The notes under the pieces: model-generated | What the model was told of the DNA's origin: nothing | Seen by the model: the letters and a program-made list of their open reading frames with translations, nothing else | Databases searched by the model: none | Origin: Deltaproteobacteria bacterium | GTDB taxonomy: Bacteria > UBA10199 > GCA-002796325 > JACPFF01 | Length of the DNA: 64,000 nt | Direction: 5' to 3' | NCBI GenBank assembly: GCA_016183065.1 | Contig: JACPFF010000005.1 | Span: 1 to 64,000, forward strand | Shown: positions 24,221 to 32,199 of the stretch, in pieces | How positions within the stretch are numbered: the stretch's first letter is position 1 | Layout of the letters: the number at the start of each line of letters is the position of its first letter | Made by a program: the position numbers and the translations under genes

Positions 24221-25096
24221 ATGACCCGGAAACAACAGATCACGATTGCCCACTCGCCCGATGCCGACGATGCCTTTATGTTTTATGGATTGGCCGCCGG
24301 TCATGTGGGGCATCCAGATATCGCATATACCCATGTCCTGCGCGATATTCAAACGCTGAACGAATCGGCCCGCGAGGGGCGCTATGCCGTCACCGCCCTT
24401 TCGGTGCATGCCTATGCCTATGTCAGCGACCGCTATGCCCTGCTCCGCAGCGGGGCGAGCATGGGGGAAGCCGACTATGGCCCCATGGTGGTCGCCCGTT
24501 CGCCGATGAAGCGCGAGGTGCTCCGCAAGACGGTCATTGCGATTCCGGGCTCCCTCACCACGGCGACGCTCCTCCTGCACCTGGCCTTCGCACACTCCGA
24601 AGACGGCGCGGGGCCCTCCGGCCCGCCGCTTGAAACCATCCCCCTCCCGTTTGATCAGATTCTGCCGGCCGTGGTTGCGGGAAAAGTGGCGGCCGGACTC
24701 CTCATTCATGAAGGCCAATTGACGTATGCACAATCCGGTCTGGTCAATGTCCTCCCGCTCTACACGTGGTGGCACGAGACCTATCACCTCCCGATGCCAC
24801 TCGGGGTGAACGGGATCCGGCGGGATCTCGATCCCCTGTTGCAACAGCAGATTGCGCGGGACCTGCGGGCCTCGATCGAGTACGGTCTGGCGCATCGGGA
24901 GGCCGCGTTGACCCATGCCGCACGCTATGCCGACGGTATGGCCCCCGCGCTGATCGATCGCTTCGTCGGCATGTATGTCAATCACCGGACCGTGGCCATG
25001 GGCGATGCAGAGGCAACGGCGATTGCCACGCTCCTCGATGTCGCGAACGGGCACGGGTTGATTCCCGCGCGCCCATCGCTGGCATGGGTGGGATAA
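24221..25096 (+). CDS. mqnD: MqnA/MqnD family protein, probably 1,4-dihydroxy-6-naphthoate synthase
   Basis: The 291-residue protein is a periplasmic-binding-fold enzyme of the futalosine menaquinone pathway. ITIAHSPDADDAFMFYGL is the family N-terminus; LNESAREGRYAVTALSVHAYAYV, YGPMVVA and KVAAGLLIHEGQLTYAQSGL are conserved blocks. MqnD converts cyclic dehypoxanthine futalosine to dihydroxynaphthoate; the related MqnA removes water from chorismate. The SPDADDAFMF variant occurs in a subgroup whose step is sometimes left open, so the symbol is provisional. AAGGAA supports the start. mqnC lies 1.6 kb away, in convergent orientation. Confidence 0.75.
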   Translation: MTRKQQITIAHSPDADDAFMFYGLAAGHVGHPDIAYTHVLRDIQTLNESAREGRYAVTALSVHAYAYVSDRYALLRSGASMGEADYGPMVVARSPMKREVLRKTVIAIPGSLTTATLLLHLAFAHSEDGAGPSGPPLETIPLPFDQILPAVVAGKVAAGLLIHEGQLTYAQSGLVNVLPLYTWWHETYHLPMPLGVNGIRRDLDPLLQQQIARDLRASIEYGLAHREAALTHAARYADGMAPALIDRFVGMYVNHRTVAMGDAEATAIATLLDVANGHGLIPARPSLAWVG

Positions 25097-25120
25097 CGGC
25101 AAGAGAGCGATGGAAGAACT

Positions 25121-26068
25121 ATGGGAAAACCTTTTGATGCACTCGTAATCGGCGCGGGACCTGCCGGGACTGCTGCGGCCCTCTATGTGGCACGAAGCGG
25201 ATGGCGCACGTTGGTCATCGACCAGGGCCTGGCAGATGGCGCACTGGGGCAGATGCGGCAGATCATCGATTTTCCCGGGGTCGGCGATAAACCCTCGGGC
25301 GAGGCCCTGATCAAGCGAATGCGGTGGCAGGCCAAGGATGCCGGTGCGGATATCCGCGAGGGGACCGTCACCGGTGTGGCCCTGGGAGAAAGCGGCCGCC
25401 TGGTCATGATGCACGATCACCGTGGCGAACAGCAATTCGAGGCGGAGACCGTGGTGCTGGCGACCGGATGCAGTGACATGGGCGAGGGACTCCCGGGGGA
25501 AGTCGCGCTCCGCGGCAAGGGGGTCTGCTACAGCGTCCTGCGGGATGGCTATGCCTATAAACAACAATCCGTGGCCATTTTCGGCAAAACGGTGAAGGCC
25601 ATCGAGGCCGCGGTCCATCTGGCGCGCATGGCCCGCGATGTCACGTTTATTGTCCCCGGCAACCGCCTCGATGCCCCCGATCCCCTGAAAGAGCAGCTCC
25701 AGAACGCCACCAATGTGCAGGTCCTGTATAGCGCGAGCGTGAAAGAGATCACCGGCAATGGCACGGTCCAGGGGGCCGTTGTCATGAGCGGTGGCCAGGA
25801 AAAGACTGTGGCGATTTCCGCCATCTTTCTCTGTCATCATGAAGGGCGCATCCGCGCGGAATATCTCGGTACCACGATCGAGCGCGGTCCGAATGGCGTG
25901 GTCCTCGTCGACGAGCAGCTCGCCACGAGCGCACCGGGTGTTTTTGCATGCGGCGATATCCTGACGGGGACGCCGCAGATCCCGTTGGTGGTCGCGGCCC
26001 AGGGGATCATGGTGGCCACGAATATCCACCGCCGGCTCCTTGCGGCGCCGGCGCGTCCCCGGGGATAA
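25121..26068 (+). CDS. Thioredoxin-reductase-like flavoprotein lacking the CxxC motif
   Basis: The 315-residue protein has the FAD-binding GAGPAGTAAALYVARSG start, the TrxR-like layout and the C-terminal FAD motif APGVFACGDILTGTPQIPLVVAAQG. Where thioredoxin reductases have CATCDG, it reads CYSVLRDG, so the redox disulfide is absent. The expected second dinucleotide motif is changed too (AIFGKTVKAIEAAVHLA). It is therefore unlikely to reduce thioredoxin; a ferredoxin/flavodoxin reductase or another NAD(P)H oxidoreductase is more likely. It lies 24 nt after mqnD, suggesting co-transcription. Confidence 0.8.
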   Translation: MGKPFDALVIGAGPAGTAAALYVARSGWRTLVIDQGLADGALGQMRQIIDFPGVGDKPSGEALIKRMRWQAKDAGADIREGTVTGVALGESGRLVMMHDHRGEQQFEAETVVLATGCSDMGEGLPGEVALRGKGVCYSVLRDGYAYKQQSVAIFGKTVKAIEAAVHLARMARDVTFIVPGNRLDAPDPLKEQLQNATNVQVLYSASVKEITGNGTVQGAVVMSGGQEKTVAISAIFLCHHEGRIRAEYLGTTIERGPNGVVLVDEQLATSAPGVFACGDILTGTPQIPLVVAAQGIMVATNIHRRLLAAPARPRG

Positions 26069-26072
26069 TCAG

Positions 26073-26702
26073 ATGACACCACACATCGTACAACTGGCCA
26101 TCGGCCCAATGCAGAATTTTGCGTATCTCCTGGCCGATCTGCAGCACCATGTCGCTGCCGTGATCGATCCGGGATGGGAAGCGGAGCAGTTACATCGGGC
26201 AGCGACCGGGATCGCGTGTACGGTGACGCAGATCCTCCTCACCCACACCCACTTTGATCATATGGATGCCGTGACGGCCCTCCAGGAGCTCACCCATGCG
26301 CCGGTTTTTGTGCACGAAACCGAGCGTTTCCGTGTGAACACCGCGGGGCCGTGTCACGCCCTGCACGATGGCCAGCAATTCCAGATCGGCACGCTCTCCG
26401 TGGAAGTGCTGCACACGCCGGGACACAGCCCTGGCGGGGTCTCTTTTCTCACAGCCAATACCTGTTTCACGGGGGACACCCTCTTCGTCGATGGCTGCGG
26501 TCGGGTGGACCTCCCCGGATCGGACCCCCATGCGATGTTCCGGTCGCTTCGCCGACTCGCCGCACTCCCCGCGGGGACCATCATCTATCCGGGCCATGAC
26601 TACGGGCCCACGCCGACCAGCACGATCGGGGCACAAAAAGAGAGAAACCCCTATTTGCGTGCCGAGACCGAAGCAGAGTTTTTTCACAATCGAGTGGAGT
26701 AA
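26073..26702 (+). CDS. Metallo-beta-lactamase-fold hydrolase (glyoxalase II-like)
   Basis: The 209-residue protein has the complete binuclear metal site: THTHFDHMD, then LHTPGHSPGG, FTGDTLF and a final IIYPGHDYGPT. The GHDYGPTxTxxxEKxxNP-type ending (STIGAQKERNPYL) places it with hydroxyacylglutathione-hydrolase-like thioesterases. It probably hydrolyses a thioester; whether it serves menaquinone synthesis is unknown. It starts four bases after the flavoprotein stop and ends five bases from the convergent mqnC gene. Confidence 0.85.
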   Translation: MTPHIVQLAIGPMQNFAYLLADLQHHVAAVIDPGWEAEQLHRAATGIACTVTQILLTHTHFDHMDAVTALQELTHAPVFVHETERFRVNTAGPCHALHDGQQFQIGTLSVEVLHTPGHSPGGVSFLTANTCFTGDTLFVDGCGRVDLPGSDPHAMFRSLRRLAALPAGTIIYPGHDYGPTPTSTIGAQKERNPYLRAETEAEFFHNRVE

Positions 26703-26707
26703 ACGCA

Positions 26708-27766
26708 CTAAAGGGTCCCCGACCTTCCCGCGACACGTGCGAGGGGACCGCGCTTCATTGGCGTCATTCCCATGCTGCGCACCCAGCCGAGGACCGTGTT
26801 GATATTGTTTTCGATGATCGCCCCGGCGAGTTGGGTCACCTGATCTTCCAGTGGAATATCGAAATCGTGCGCACCGGCGAGCAGTGCCCGTGCGCCATCG
26901 CGGTGCTGCGTCAACATGGAAGTCCGGATCATCGGGAGATTGTCGAGATAGAGCCGGGAGATGGCGACCGTCCGCAGATAATCCTCCTGCGTCGTGCGCG
27001 CCCCGCCCAGCGCGGTATTGTCGCTCTGGTACGTCCAGAGGAGAAAACTCGCGAATCCCCCGGTCTCGTCCTGCAAGGCACGGATATGCCGCAGATGCTC
27101 CACGCGCGCCTCGCACTCCTCGCCAAAGCCGATCACCATGGTCGCGGTCGTCCCAAAACCGAGGCGCTGTGCCATCCGCATGGCATCGAGATATTCGGCC
27201 ACTGTATATTTTTTTGGCGACAGGCGGCGACGCCAGACATCCGTCAGGATCTCCGCACCACCGCCGGGAATCCAACGAAGGCCGGCGTCATAGAGACGTC
27301 GCAGGGCGACTTCGAGCGAAATTTTCGAGATCCGCGCGATGAAGAGCACCTCGACAATGGTCGGACCGTAGATTTCGATCACGTCTCCGTACCGATCGCG
27401 GACCGCGCGAAACATCGCCTCATAGTGTTCCACATGGAGATGGGGATTGAATCCGCCTTCCATGGCCACCAAGGTCCCGCCGGCGGCCACGAGTTCGTCG
27501 AGTTTTGCAAAGATCGCGTCGTGCGTGAGGACATAGCCCTCCGGATGCTTTGGACGCCGATAAAAGGCGCAATAGAGACAATCCGCGACGCAGATATTGG
27601 TGTAACTCACAATCCGCATGATCGTGTAGCTGGCGGCATGTGCCGGATAGAATGTCCCGCGCACGGCATGGGCCCGTGCGCAGAGTTCATCCAGCGGCGC
27701 ACGATGAAAGAGCTCCAGCGCGTCGGCATCGGTCAATCGCATGGCATTCGCCGTGTCCGATGGCAT
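26708..27766 (-). CDS. mqnC: Cyclic dehypoxanthine futalosine synthase MqnC (radical SAM)
   Basis: The 352-residue enzyme cyclises dehypoxanthine futalosine in the futalosine route to menaquinone. The iron-sulfur cluster motif CVADCLYCAFYRRPKHPEGYVL (CxxxCxxC) and the block TLVAMEGGFNPHLHVEHYEAMFRAVRDRY are as in MqnC. RWIPGGGAEILTDVWRRRLSPKKYTVAEYLDAMRMAQRLGF follows in the expected order. The related HpnR/MqnE share the fold, but the sequence order favours MqnC. No ribosome site is present; TATAAG ends six bases before the ATG (leaderless geometry without a good -35). Confidence 0.88.
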   Translation of the reverse strand: MPSDTANAMRLTDADALELFHRAPLDELCARAHAVRGTFYPAHAASYTIMRIVSYTNICVADCLYCAFYRRPKHPEGYVLTHDAIFAKLDELVAAGGTLVAMEGGFNPHLHVEHYEAMFRAVRDRYGDVIEIYGPTIVEVLFIARISKISLEVALRRLYDAGLRWIPGGGAEILTDVWRRRLSPKKYTVAEYLDAMRMAQRLGFGTTATMVIGFGEECEARVEHLRHIRALQDETGGFASFLLWTYQSDNTALGGARTTQEDYLRTVAISRLYLDNLPMIRTSMLTQHRDGARALLAGAHDFDIPLEDQVTQLAGAIIENNINTVLGWVRSMGMTPMKRGPLARVAGRSGTL

Positions 27767-27796
27767 ATTCCACTTATACCGTCAAGCAGGGGAGGA

Positions 27797-27832
27797 TTGA
27801 CACGTTTGTGGCGACTCCAGTAAAGTATATCG
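27797..27832 (+). promoter_or_regulatory. Predicted leaderless promoter of the 27833-31164 operon
   Basis: TTGACA (27797-27802), an 18-nt spacer, TAAAGT (27821-27826), then ATATCG and ATG at 27833. The perfect -35 and absence of a Shine-Dalgarno sequence support transcription starting at the start codon. It is divergent from mqnC within a 66-bp gap. Confidence 0.65.
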
Positions 27833-28105
27833 ATGGCCAAGGCAAAATCTCCACAGAGGCCTTCCGGGCCATCCCCTGAGACCAATGCCATGGAGATCAG
27901 CATCTCAGAAGATGAATTGATCCGTGGCCTGCTCGATGCCCAAGGGAAGAGCGTCGAGATCATCGCCTTTGGGATTGCCTATTCCGGGCTGCTGACCCGC
28001 GTCGATGTCCGCGGCGGCTCTGTCGTCATCGTCGATGGTGAAACCGAGGCAACCCTGGAATTTGAACGGATCGAGGCTTTTCGGCTCCTCAACCCAGCAC
28101 GATAG
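27833..28105 (+). CDS. Small hypothetical protein, beta-rich
   Basis: The 90-residue protein is not recognised. After a basic N-terminus (MAKAKSPQRPSGPSPET) it forms SEDELIRGLLDAQGKSVEIIAFGIAYSGLLTRVDVRGGSVVIVDGETEATLEFERIEAFRLL. This strand pattern, with a final I-x-x-F-R, resembles small barrel (Sm/Hfq-like or SH3-like) proteins, but that is only a structural impression. It is the first gene of an operon with the SAM hydrolase-like, epimerase-like and G1P-dehydrogenase-like genes. Confidence 0.65.
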   Translation: MAKAKSPQRPSGPSPETNAMEISISEDELIRGLLDAQGKSVEIIAFGIAYSGLLTRVDVRGGSVVIVDGETEATLEFERIEAFRLLNPAR

Positions 28106-28119
28106 TAATAGGAGGAGAC

Positions 28120-28899
28120 GTGGCAGTCATTACCCTCACCAGCGACTTCGGGTATCGCGATGGCTATGTGGGTGCGATGAAGGGCGTCATTGCGACGATC
28201 GCGCCCGAGGCCCGGATCATGGACATTGCCCACGATGTGCCCATGCAGGATGTTGTCCACGGCGCCTTTGTCCTGGCCCAGGCGGTCCCCTTTTTTCCCG
28301 CCGGTACGATCCATGTGGGAGTCATCGATCCCGGTGTGGGCGGGAACCGCAAACCGATCTGTGTCTGTGCCGATGGGCAATTGTTTGTCGGACCCGACAA
28401 TGGACTCTTCGCGGTCTGTGCGCATCAATCGAAAAAATGGGCCGCGCATCAGCTGACCCACGCGGAATACTTCCGCCCCGACGTGAGCCGCACATTTCAT
28501 GGTCGCGATATTTTTGCCGCAGTCGCGGCCCACCTGGCTCGCGGTGTCCCGCTGGAAGCTCTGGGGCCCTCTTTTCCCAATCCGTTGCCGCTCGAACTGC
28601 CGCAACTCACCACGGATGACACCTCGATTGTCGGTGAAGTCATCTACATCGATCATTTTGGCAACGCGATCACGAACATCCGACGCGAAAACCTCCCCTC
28701 TGCGAAACCTCGGATTCTCAGACTTCTGGCCGGTGGACGGGAAATCGCCGGCGTGGTCGAGACCTATGAAGATGTCGCACATGGCGCCGCGTTGGCCCTG
28801 ATCGATAGTGCCGGCCTGCTCGAAATCGCCATTCGCGATGGACGCGCCGCCCGCGAACTCGATCTCCACCGTGGCAGTCCCGTGGTGGTCCATCCATGA
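28120..28899 (+). CDS. S-adenosyl-L-methionine hydrolase (DUF62 family)
   Basis: The 259-residue protein starts at GTG after AGGAGGAG. The N-terminus ITLTSDFGYRDGYVGAMKGVI and the blocks IMDIAHDVPMQDVVHGAFVL, VGVIDPGVG, VGPDNGLFA, TFHGRDIFAAVAAHLARG and IDHFGNAITNI define the SAM hydroxide adenosyltransferase family. These enzymes split SAM with water to adenosine and methionine. Related chlorinases and fluorinases share the fold but are rare. The Asp-Arg-His water-activating triad of the hydrolases is compatible with the sequence. Confidence 0.92.
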   Translation: MAVITLTSDFGYRDGYVGAMKGVIATIAPEARIMDIAHDVPMQDVVHGAFVLAQAVPFFPAGTIHVGVIDPGVGGNRKPICVCADGQLFVGPDNGLFAVCAHQSKKWAAHQLTHAEYFRPDVSRTFHGRDIFAAVAAHLARGVPLEALGPSFPNPLPLELPQLTTDDTSIVGEVIYIDHFGNAITNIRRENLPSAKPRILRLLAGGREIAGVVETYEDVAHGAALALIDSAGLLEIAIRDGRAARELDLHRGSPVVVHP

Positions 28900-29816
28900 A
28901 GCTCGTCATTGCCGGCGGCACAGGATTTATCGGGCGCGCACTTGTGGCGCGACTCACGGCCTGCGGAGAAACGTGCACCCTCCTCACCCGCCGCGAGCTC
29001 CCGGACCGACATCCCCTCCATTATGTGCAATGGGATGCACAGCATGGCGGCACGTGGCACACTCCCCTTGATGGCGCCGATGCGGTGATCAACCTTGTCG
29101 GCGAATCCGTGGCGATGCATCGGTGGACGGCCGCACAGAAGCTGAAGATGCTGCGCAGTCGCATCGATGCGACCACGGCGCTCGTGGAGGCCTTCGGAGA
29201 GACCAGACGCCATCCATCGGTACTGATCAATGCCTCGGCGATCGGCTATTACGGCGATCGCGGAGACGAGACATTGAGTGAAACCGCCCCGCCTGGCCGC
29301 GATTTTCTCGCGCATGTGGCCGTCGCATGGGAGACGGCGGCCACCCGGGTCGTCACACACGGCGCGCGCCTGGTCTTGCTCCGGACCGGTCTCGTGCTGG
29401 GCCATTCCGGTGGCGCGCTGGCCCGCATGGTCCCCGTGTTCCGGCGCGGTTTGGGCGGACGTATCGGGAGCGGACACCAATGGATGAGCTGGATCCATCT
29501 CGACGATGTGGTCGGACTGATCCTCTTTCTCCTGCAACATCCCGCGGCCAGTGGACCCTTCAACCTGGTGAGCCCGACCCCCTGCCGCAATCGCGAATTT
29601 GCCACCATACTGGGCAAGCAACTCCATCGCTCCACCAGAGTGCCCGTCCCCGCCTGGCTCCTGCGCATGGCCATGGGCGAACGCGCCTCATTACTCCTGC
29701 AGAGTCAGCGCGTCCTCCCGACGCGTGTGCAACAGCTTGGCTATCGTTTTCGTTATAGCACGTGTGAGGCGGCCCTCCAGGCGGCACTTGCACCGAACGC
29801 GGATCTTTCGCAGTGA
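28896..29816 (+). CDS. TIGR01777-type NAD-dependent epimerase/SulA-like protein
   Basis: The 306-residue extended SDR begins MKLVIAGGTGFIGRALVARLTACG (GxxGxxG), followed by DAVINLVGESVAMHRWTAAQK, LINASAIGYYGDRGDETLSETAPPG and IRTGLVLGHSGGALARMVPVFRRGLGGRIGSGHQWMSWIHLDDVV. This order is diagnostic of the TIGR01777 (YfcH) family, whose substrate is not known. The start overlaps the stop of the SAM hydrolase gene (ATGA), so they are coupled. Confidence 0.92.
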   Translation: MKLVIAGGTGFIGRALVARLTACGETCTLLTRRELPDRHPLHYVQWDAQHGGTWHTPLDGADAVINLVGESVAMHRWTAAQKLKMLRSRIDATTALVEAFGETRRHPSVLINASAIGYYGDRGDETLSETAPPGRDFLAHVAVAWETAATRVVTHGARLVLLRTGLVLGHSGGALARMVPVFRRGLGGRIGSGHQWMSWIHLDDVVGLILFLLQHPAASGPFNLVSPTPCRNREFATILGKQLHRSTRVPVPAWLLRMAMGERASLLLQSQRVLPTRVQQLGYRFRYSTCEAALQAALAPNADLSQ

Positions 29817-29829
29817 GTGTCCCGTGACC

Positions 29830-31164
29830 ATGGATCGGCGCGCCTATCTCCATCGCACCTTTTCCTGCACCTGCGGAGAGACCCACCATGTCCCGGTCCG
29901 TCGGATCGACATTGGCGCGGGCCTCCTCCCGCGACTCCCCGCACTGTTGCACGATGTCGGATGCCACGGCCGTGGGGTGCTCGTTGCCGACGAGACCACC
30001 TGGGAGGTCGCGGGCCAGCGCATCGAGGCACTGCACATCACGGCACTGCACACGCACGTTATTCCCTCGGCACATCCCCATGCCGATCGCGTCACCGCGG
30101 ACATGGTCACCGCAGCGGTGGCCAATGCGCAGTATCTGATCAGCTGCGGATCGGGGACGGTCACAGACCTCGTGAAATATGCCGCGCACCGGCACCAGAT
30201 CCCGTTTGTCGCCGTGGCCACGGCACCGTCCATGAATGGCTATATGTCGGGGATCGTCGCGCTGACCGACAAGGGATTGAAAACGACGGTCCCGGTGACT
30301 CCCGCCGTGGCACTGCTCGCCGACACCGACATTGTGTGTCATGCCCCACTCCCCATGCTCCAGGCCGGGCTCGGCGATCTAGTCTCCAAGCCGGTCTGCA
30401 ATGCCGACTGGCGGCTTGCGAGCCTTGTACGCGGTGAACCGTTTTGCGCGCTTCCGTTCCAGATGATCGCCGATCTCGAAGCGATCTATCTCCCGCAGGC
30501 GGGCGCCATCCCCTCGCGATCTCCCGCGGTGATTGCGGCATTGATCGAGGCCATTGCCTACTCCGGGATCTCCATGGTCATGGCCGGGAGTTCTGCACCC
30601 GCCTCGGGCGGCGAACACCTCATTTCGCACGTGCTCGACATGGACGCCGAACGCGCGCACCAGCCATTGCGTGACTTTCACGGCACACAGGTCGGTGTGG
30701 CGACCCTGTTGACCGCGCGTCTGTACGACGCCTTCCTGACAACACCGCGCGACCGCATCGATTGGGGCCACGCACGGCACAACTGGCAGCCACTCGAAGC
30801 CCATGCCAGTGCGCTGCGCGCTCGCTGGGGACGCGCGGGTGACAGTGTGGTCGCGGCATTTGCCAGGAAACACCCGACGAGCCACGTCGCACACGCGGCG
30901 GAAATCGCCCTGCTCGAATCACAGTGGGAGACACTCCAGGCCGCGGTGACTCCATTTGTGGTCAACACACCCGCCATCGCCGTTGCCCTCGCAGCAGCCG
31001 GCGCCAAAACGCGTTATGAAGCGCTTGGCCTCACGCGCGAGGCATTCACCCGGACCATCCTCGACGCCCGCTTCATCCGCGATCGCTACACCATCCTCGA
31101 TCTGCTCGACACCGTCGGGCTGTTGAACTCGACTGTTGCGGCCGTATTGCAGGGGAGAGGTTGA
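29830..31164 (+). CDS. sn-Glycerol-1-phosphate dehydrogenase-like enzyme (AraM/EgsA family)
   Basis: The 444-residue protein belongs to the iron/zinc-dependent dehydroquinate-synthase/G1PDH superfamily. It shows LISCGSGTVTDLVKYAAHRHQIPFVAVATAPSMNGYMS (nucleotide site and the SMNGYxS G1PDH block), QAGLGDLVSK (metal-ligand D), SGGEHLISHVLDM and DFHGTQVGVATLL (metal-ligand histidines). G1PDH makes glycerol-1-phosphate from DHAP, the backbone of archaeal lipids; bacterial AraM homologues feed prenylglycerol lipids. A GTG two codons upstream is an alternative start. It ends the operon. Confidence 0.85.
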   Translation: MDRRAYLHRTFSCTCGETHHVPVRRIDIGAGLLPRLPALLHDVGCHGRGVLVADETTWEVAGQRIEALHITALHTHVIPSAHPHADRVTADMVTAAVANAQYLISCGSGTVTDLVKYAAHRHQIPFVAVATAPSMNGYMSGIVALTDKGLKTTVPVTPAVALLADTDIVCHAPLPMLQAGLGDLVSKPVCNADWRLASLVRGEPFCALPFQMIADLEAIYLPQAGAIPSRSPAVIAALIEAIAYSGISMVMAGSSAPASGGEHLISHVLDMDAERAHQPLRDFHGTQVGVATLLTARLYDAFLTTPRDRIDWGHARHNWQPLEAHASALRARWGRAGDSVVAAFARKHPTSHVAHAAEIALLESQWETLQAAVTPFVVNTPAIAVALAAAGAKTRYEALGLTREAFTRTILDARFIRDRYTILDLLDTVGLLNSTVAAVLQGRG

Positions 31165-31201
31165 ACCAGCGACAATTGAACCAGCGACAATTGAACCAGC
31201 G
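31161..31201 (+). repeat. Tandem repeat, 15-bp unit, 2.7 copies
   Basis: TTGAACCAGCGACAA repeats twice exactly, followed by a partial third unit (TTGAACCAGCG). The first unit contains the stop codon of the G1PDH-like gene. A short inverted repeat GTTGAG...CTCAAC follows directly (31201-31222). Confidence 0.9.
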
Positions 31202-31239
31202 TTGAGCAACTTTTGCCTCAACCAACCGATACCATACTT

Positions 31240-32130
31240 ATGGGGAATCCAATCAGACGGGGAGTACGGCCCTATGGGGTCGGAATAACAGCGTATCAGG
31301 CAGACCGCCAAGCCTGGTGCGAAAAGCTCGCACAACGCCCGGGCTCGGGAGATTATGAGGTACTCCCTGCGAATGCGCGATATCAGCCGCCATCATCGAG
31401 GGAGAGATCGATCTCTGGCTTGGTGGCCACCATCCGCGCGATCACGCCGCATTACCTTCAACCGGCAGAGCGGCGGACGCACGGTTTGCCATTACCACTT
31501 GCGATTGATACCGTCTTGACACACGATCTTTTTGCCCCTCAGCATCAGCATCCTGACACACGATTCACACCATTCGATCAGGCCATGGCGTTTCCGTATC
31601 CCAGATTTGACGCCTTTCTCCGCGCGCTGCAACTGTGGCGCGGCTATCCTGCACAACAGGAGACCTTCATCGAGAACGCCACGGGGCCCGTGTTGTATAC
31701 GCTGGCGGCCGCTTGTCGCGCCGGATACGGTGACGTCGTGAGTGTCGATACTCCCCAAACGGTGGCACGGCTCAACTTTCAATCGCGCAGAGTTGGCTCG
31801 TCGCACCTCTCTTTCAGACCCTCTACGGACCCTCTCACCGGTCACGTGGTCGTCTGGACCCACCCTGCCCCCTGGGGAGAGGGCGGTGGAGAAAAGAGGG
31901 AGCACGACCTGAGATGGCTTTCTCCGGCCTACCTGACGCGTCACGTTGTCATCGGCGGGGATTTGATCATTCAGACGGAAAGTTCGGGGAGCATATTTGA
32001 CATCCACGATGTCAGTCGTGCGCCGGGGCGTTGGGGGTTGGTCGATTTTTCCCTCGGTCAACCGCTCGTCCCGGGCGGCACGAGTTTGGGGTTTTATACC
32101 CTGTGGACCTGGTGGCACCGATTGGCATGA
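31240..32130 (+). CDS. Unknown protein, possible degenerate methyltransferase-like fold
   Basis: The 296-residue protein (from MGNPIRRGVRPYGVG) matches no family I know. A central stretch, ENATGPVLYTLAAACRAGYGDVVSVDTPQTVARLNFQSRRVG, followed by HVVVWTHPAPW and LTRHVVIGGDLIIQTESSG, follows the strand-helix order of class I SAM methyltransferases, but the glycine motif is weak. The N-terminal 20 residues lack acidic residues. No ribosome site is seen; a -10-like GATACC sits six bases before the ATG. It heads the group of unrecognised genes running to 42385. Confidence 0.55.
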   Translation: MGNPIRRGVRPYGVGITAYQADRQAWCEKLAQRPGSGDYEVLPANARYQPPSSRERSISGLVATIRAITPHYLQPAERRTHGLPLPLAIDTVLTHDLFAPQHQHPDTRFTPFDQAMAFPYPRFDAFLRALQLWRGYPAQQETFIENATGPVLYTLAAACRAGYGDVVSVDTPQTVARLNFQSRRVGSSHLSFRPSTDPLTGHVVVWTHPAPWGEGGGEKREHDLRWLSPAYLTRHVVIGGDLIIQTESSGSIFDIHDVSRAPGRWGLVDFSLGQPLVPGGTSLGFYTLWTWWHRLA

Positions 32131-32199
32131 GGCTGTTCTGACACTCCCCAAGATCTCGCACGCACGCAACCTTTGTCAATACGCACCGATACTCAAAAC

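Noticed and set aside
24194-26029. 611-aa reverse-strand ORF opposite mqnD and the flavoprotein gene
   Set aside because: It is an open antisense frame created by high GC3. The plus strand carries two proteins with clear motifs, and the reverse translation has no family features or ribosome site.
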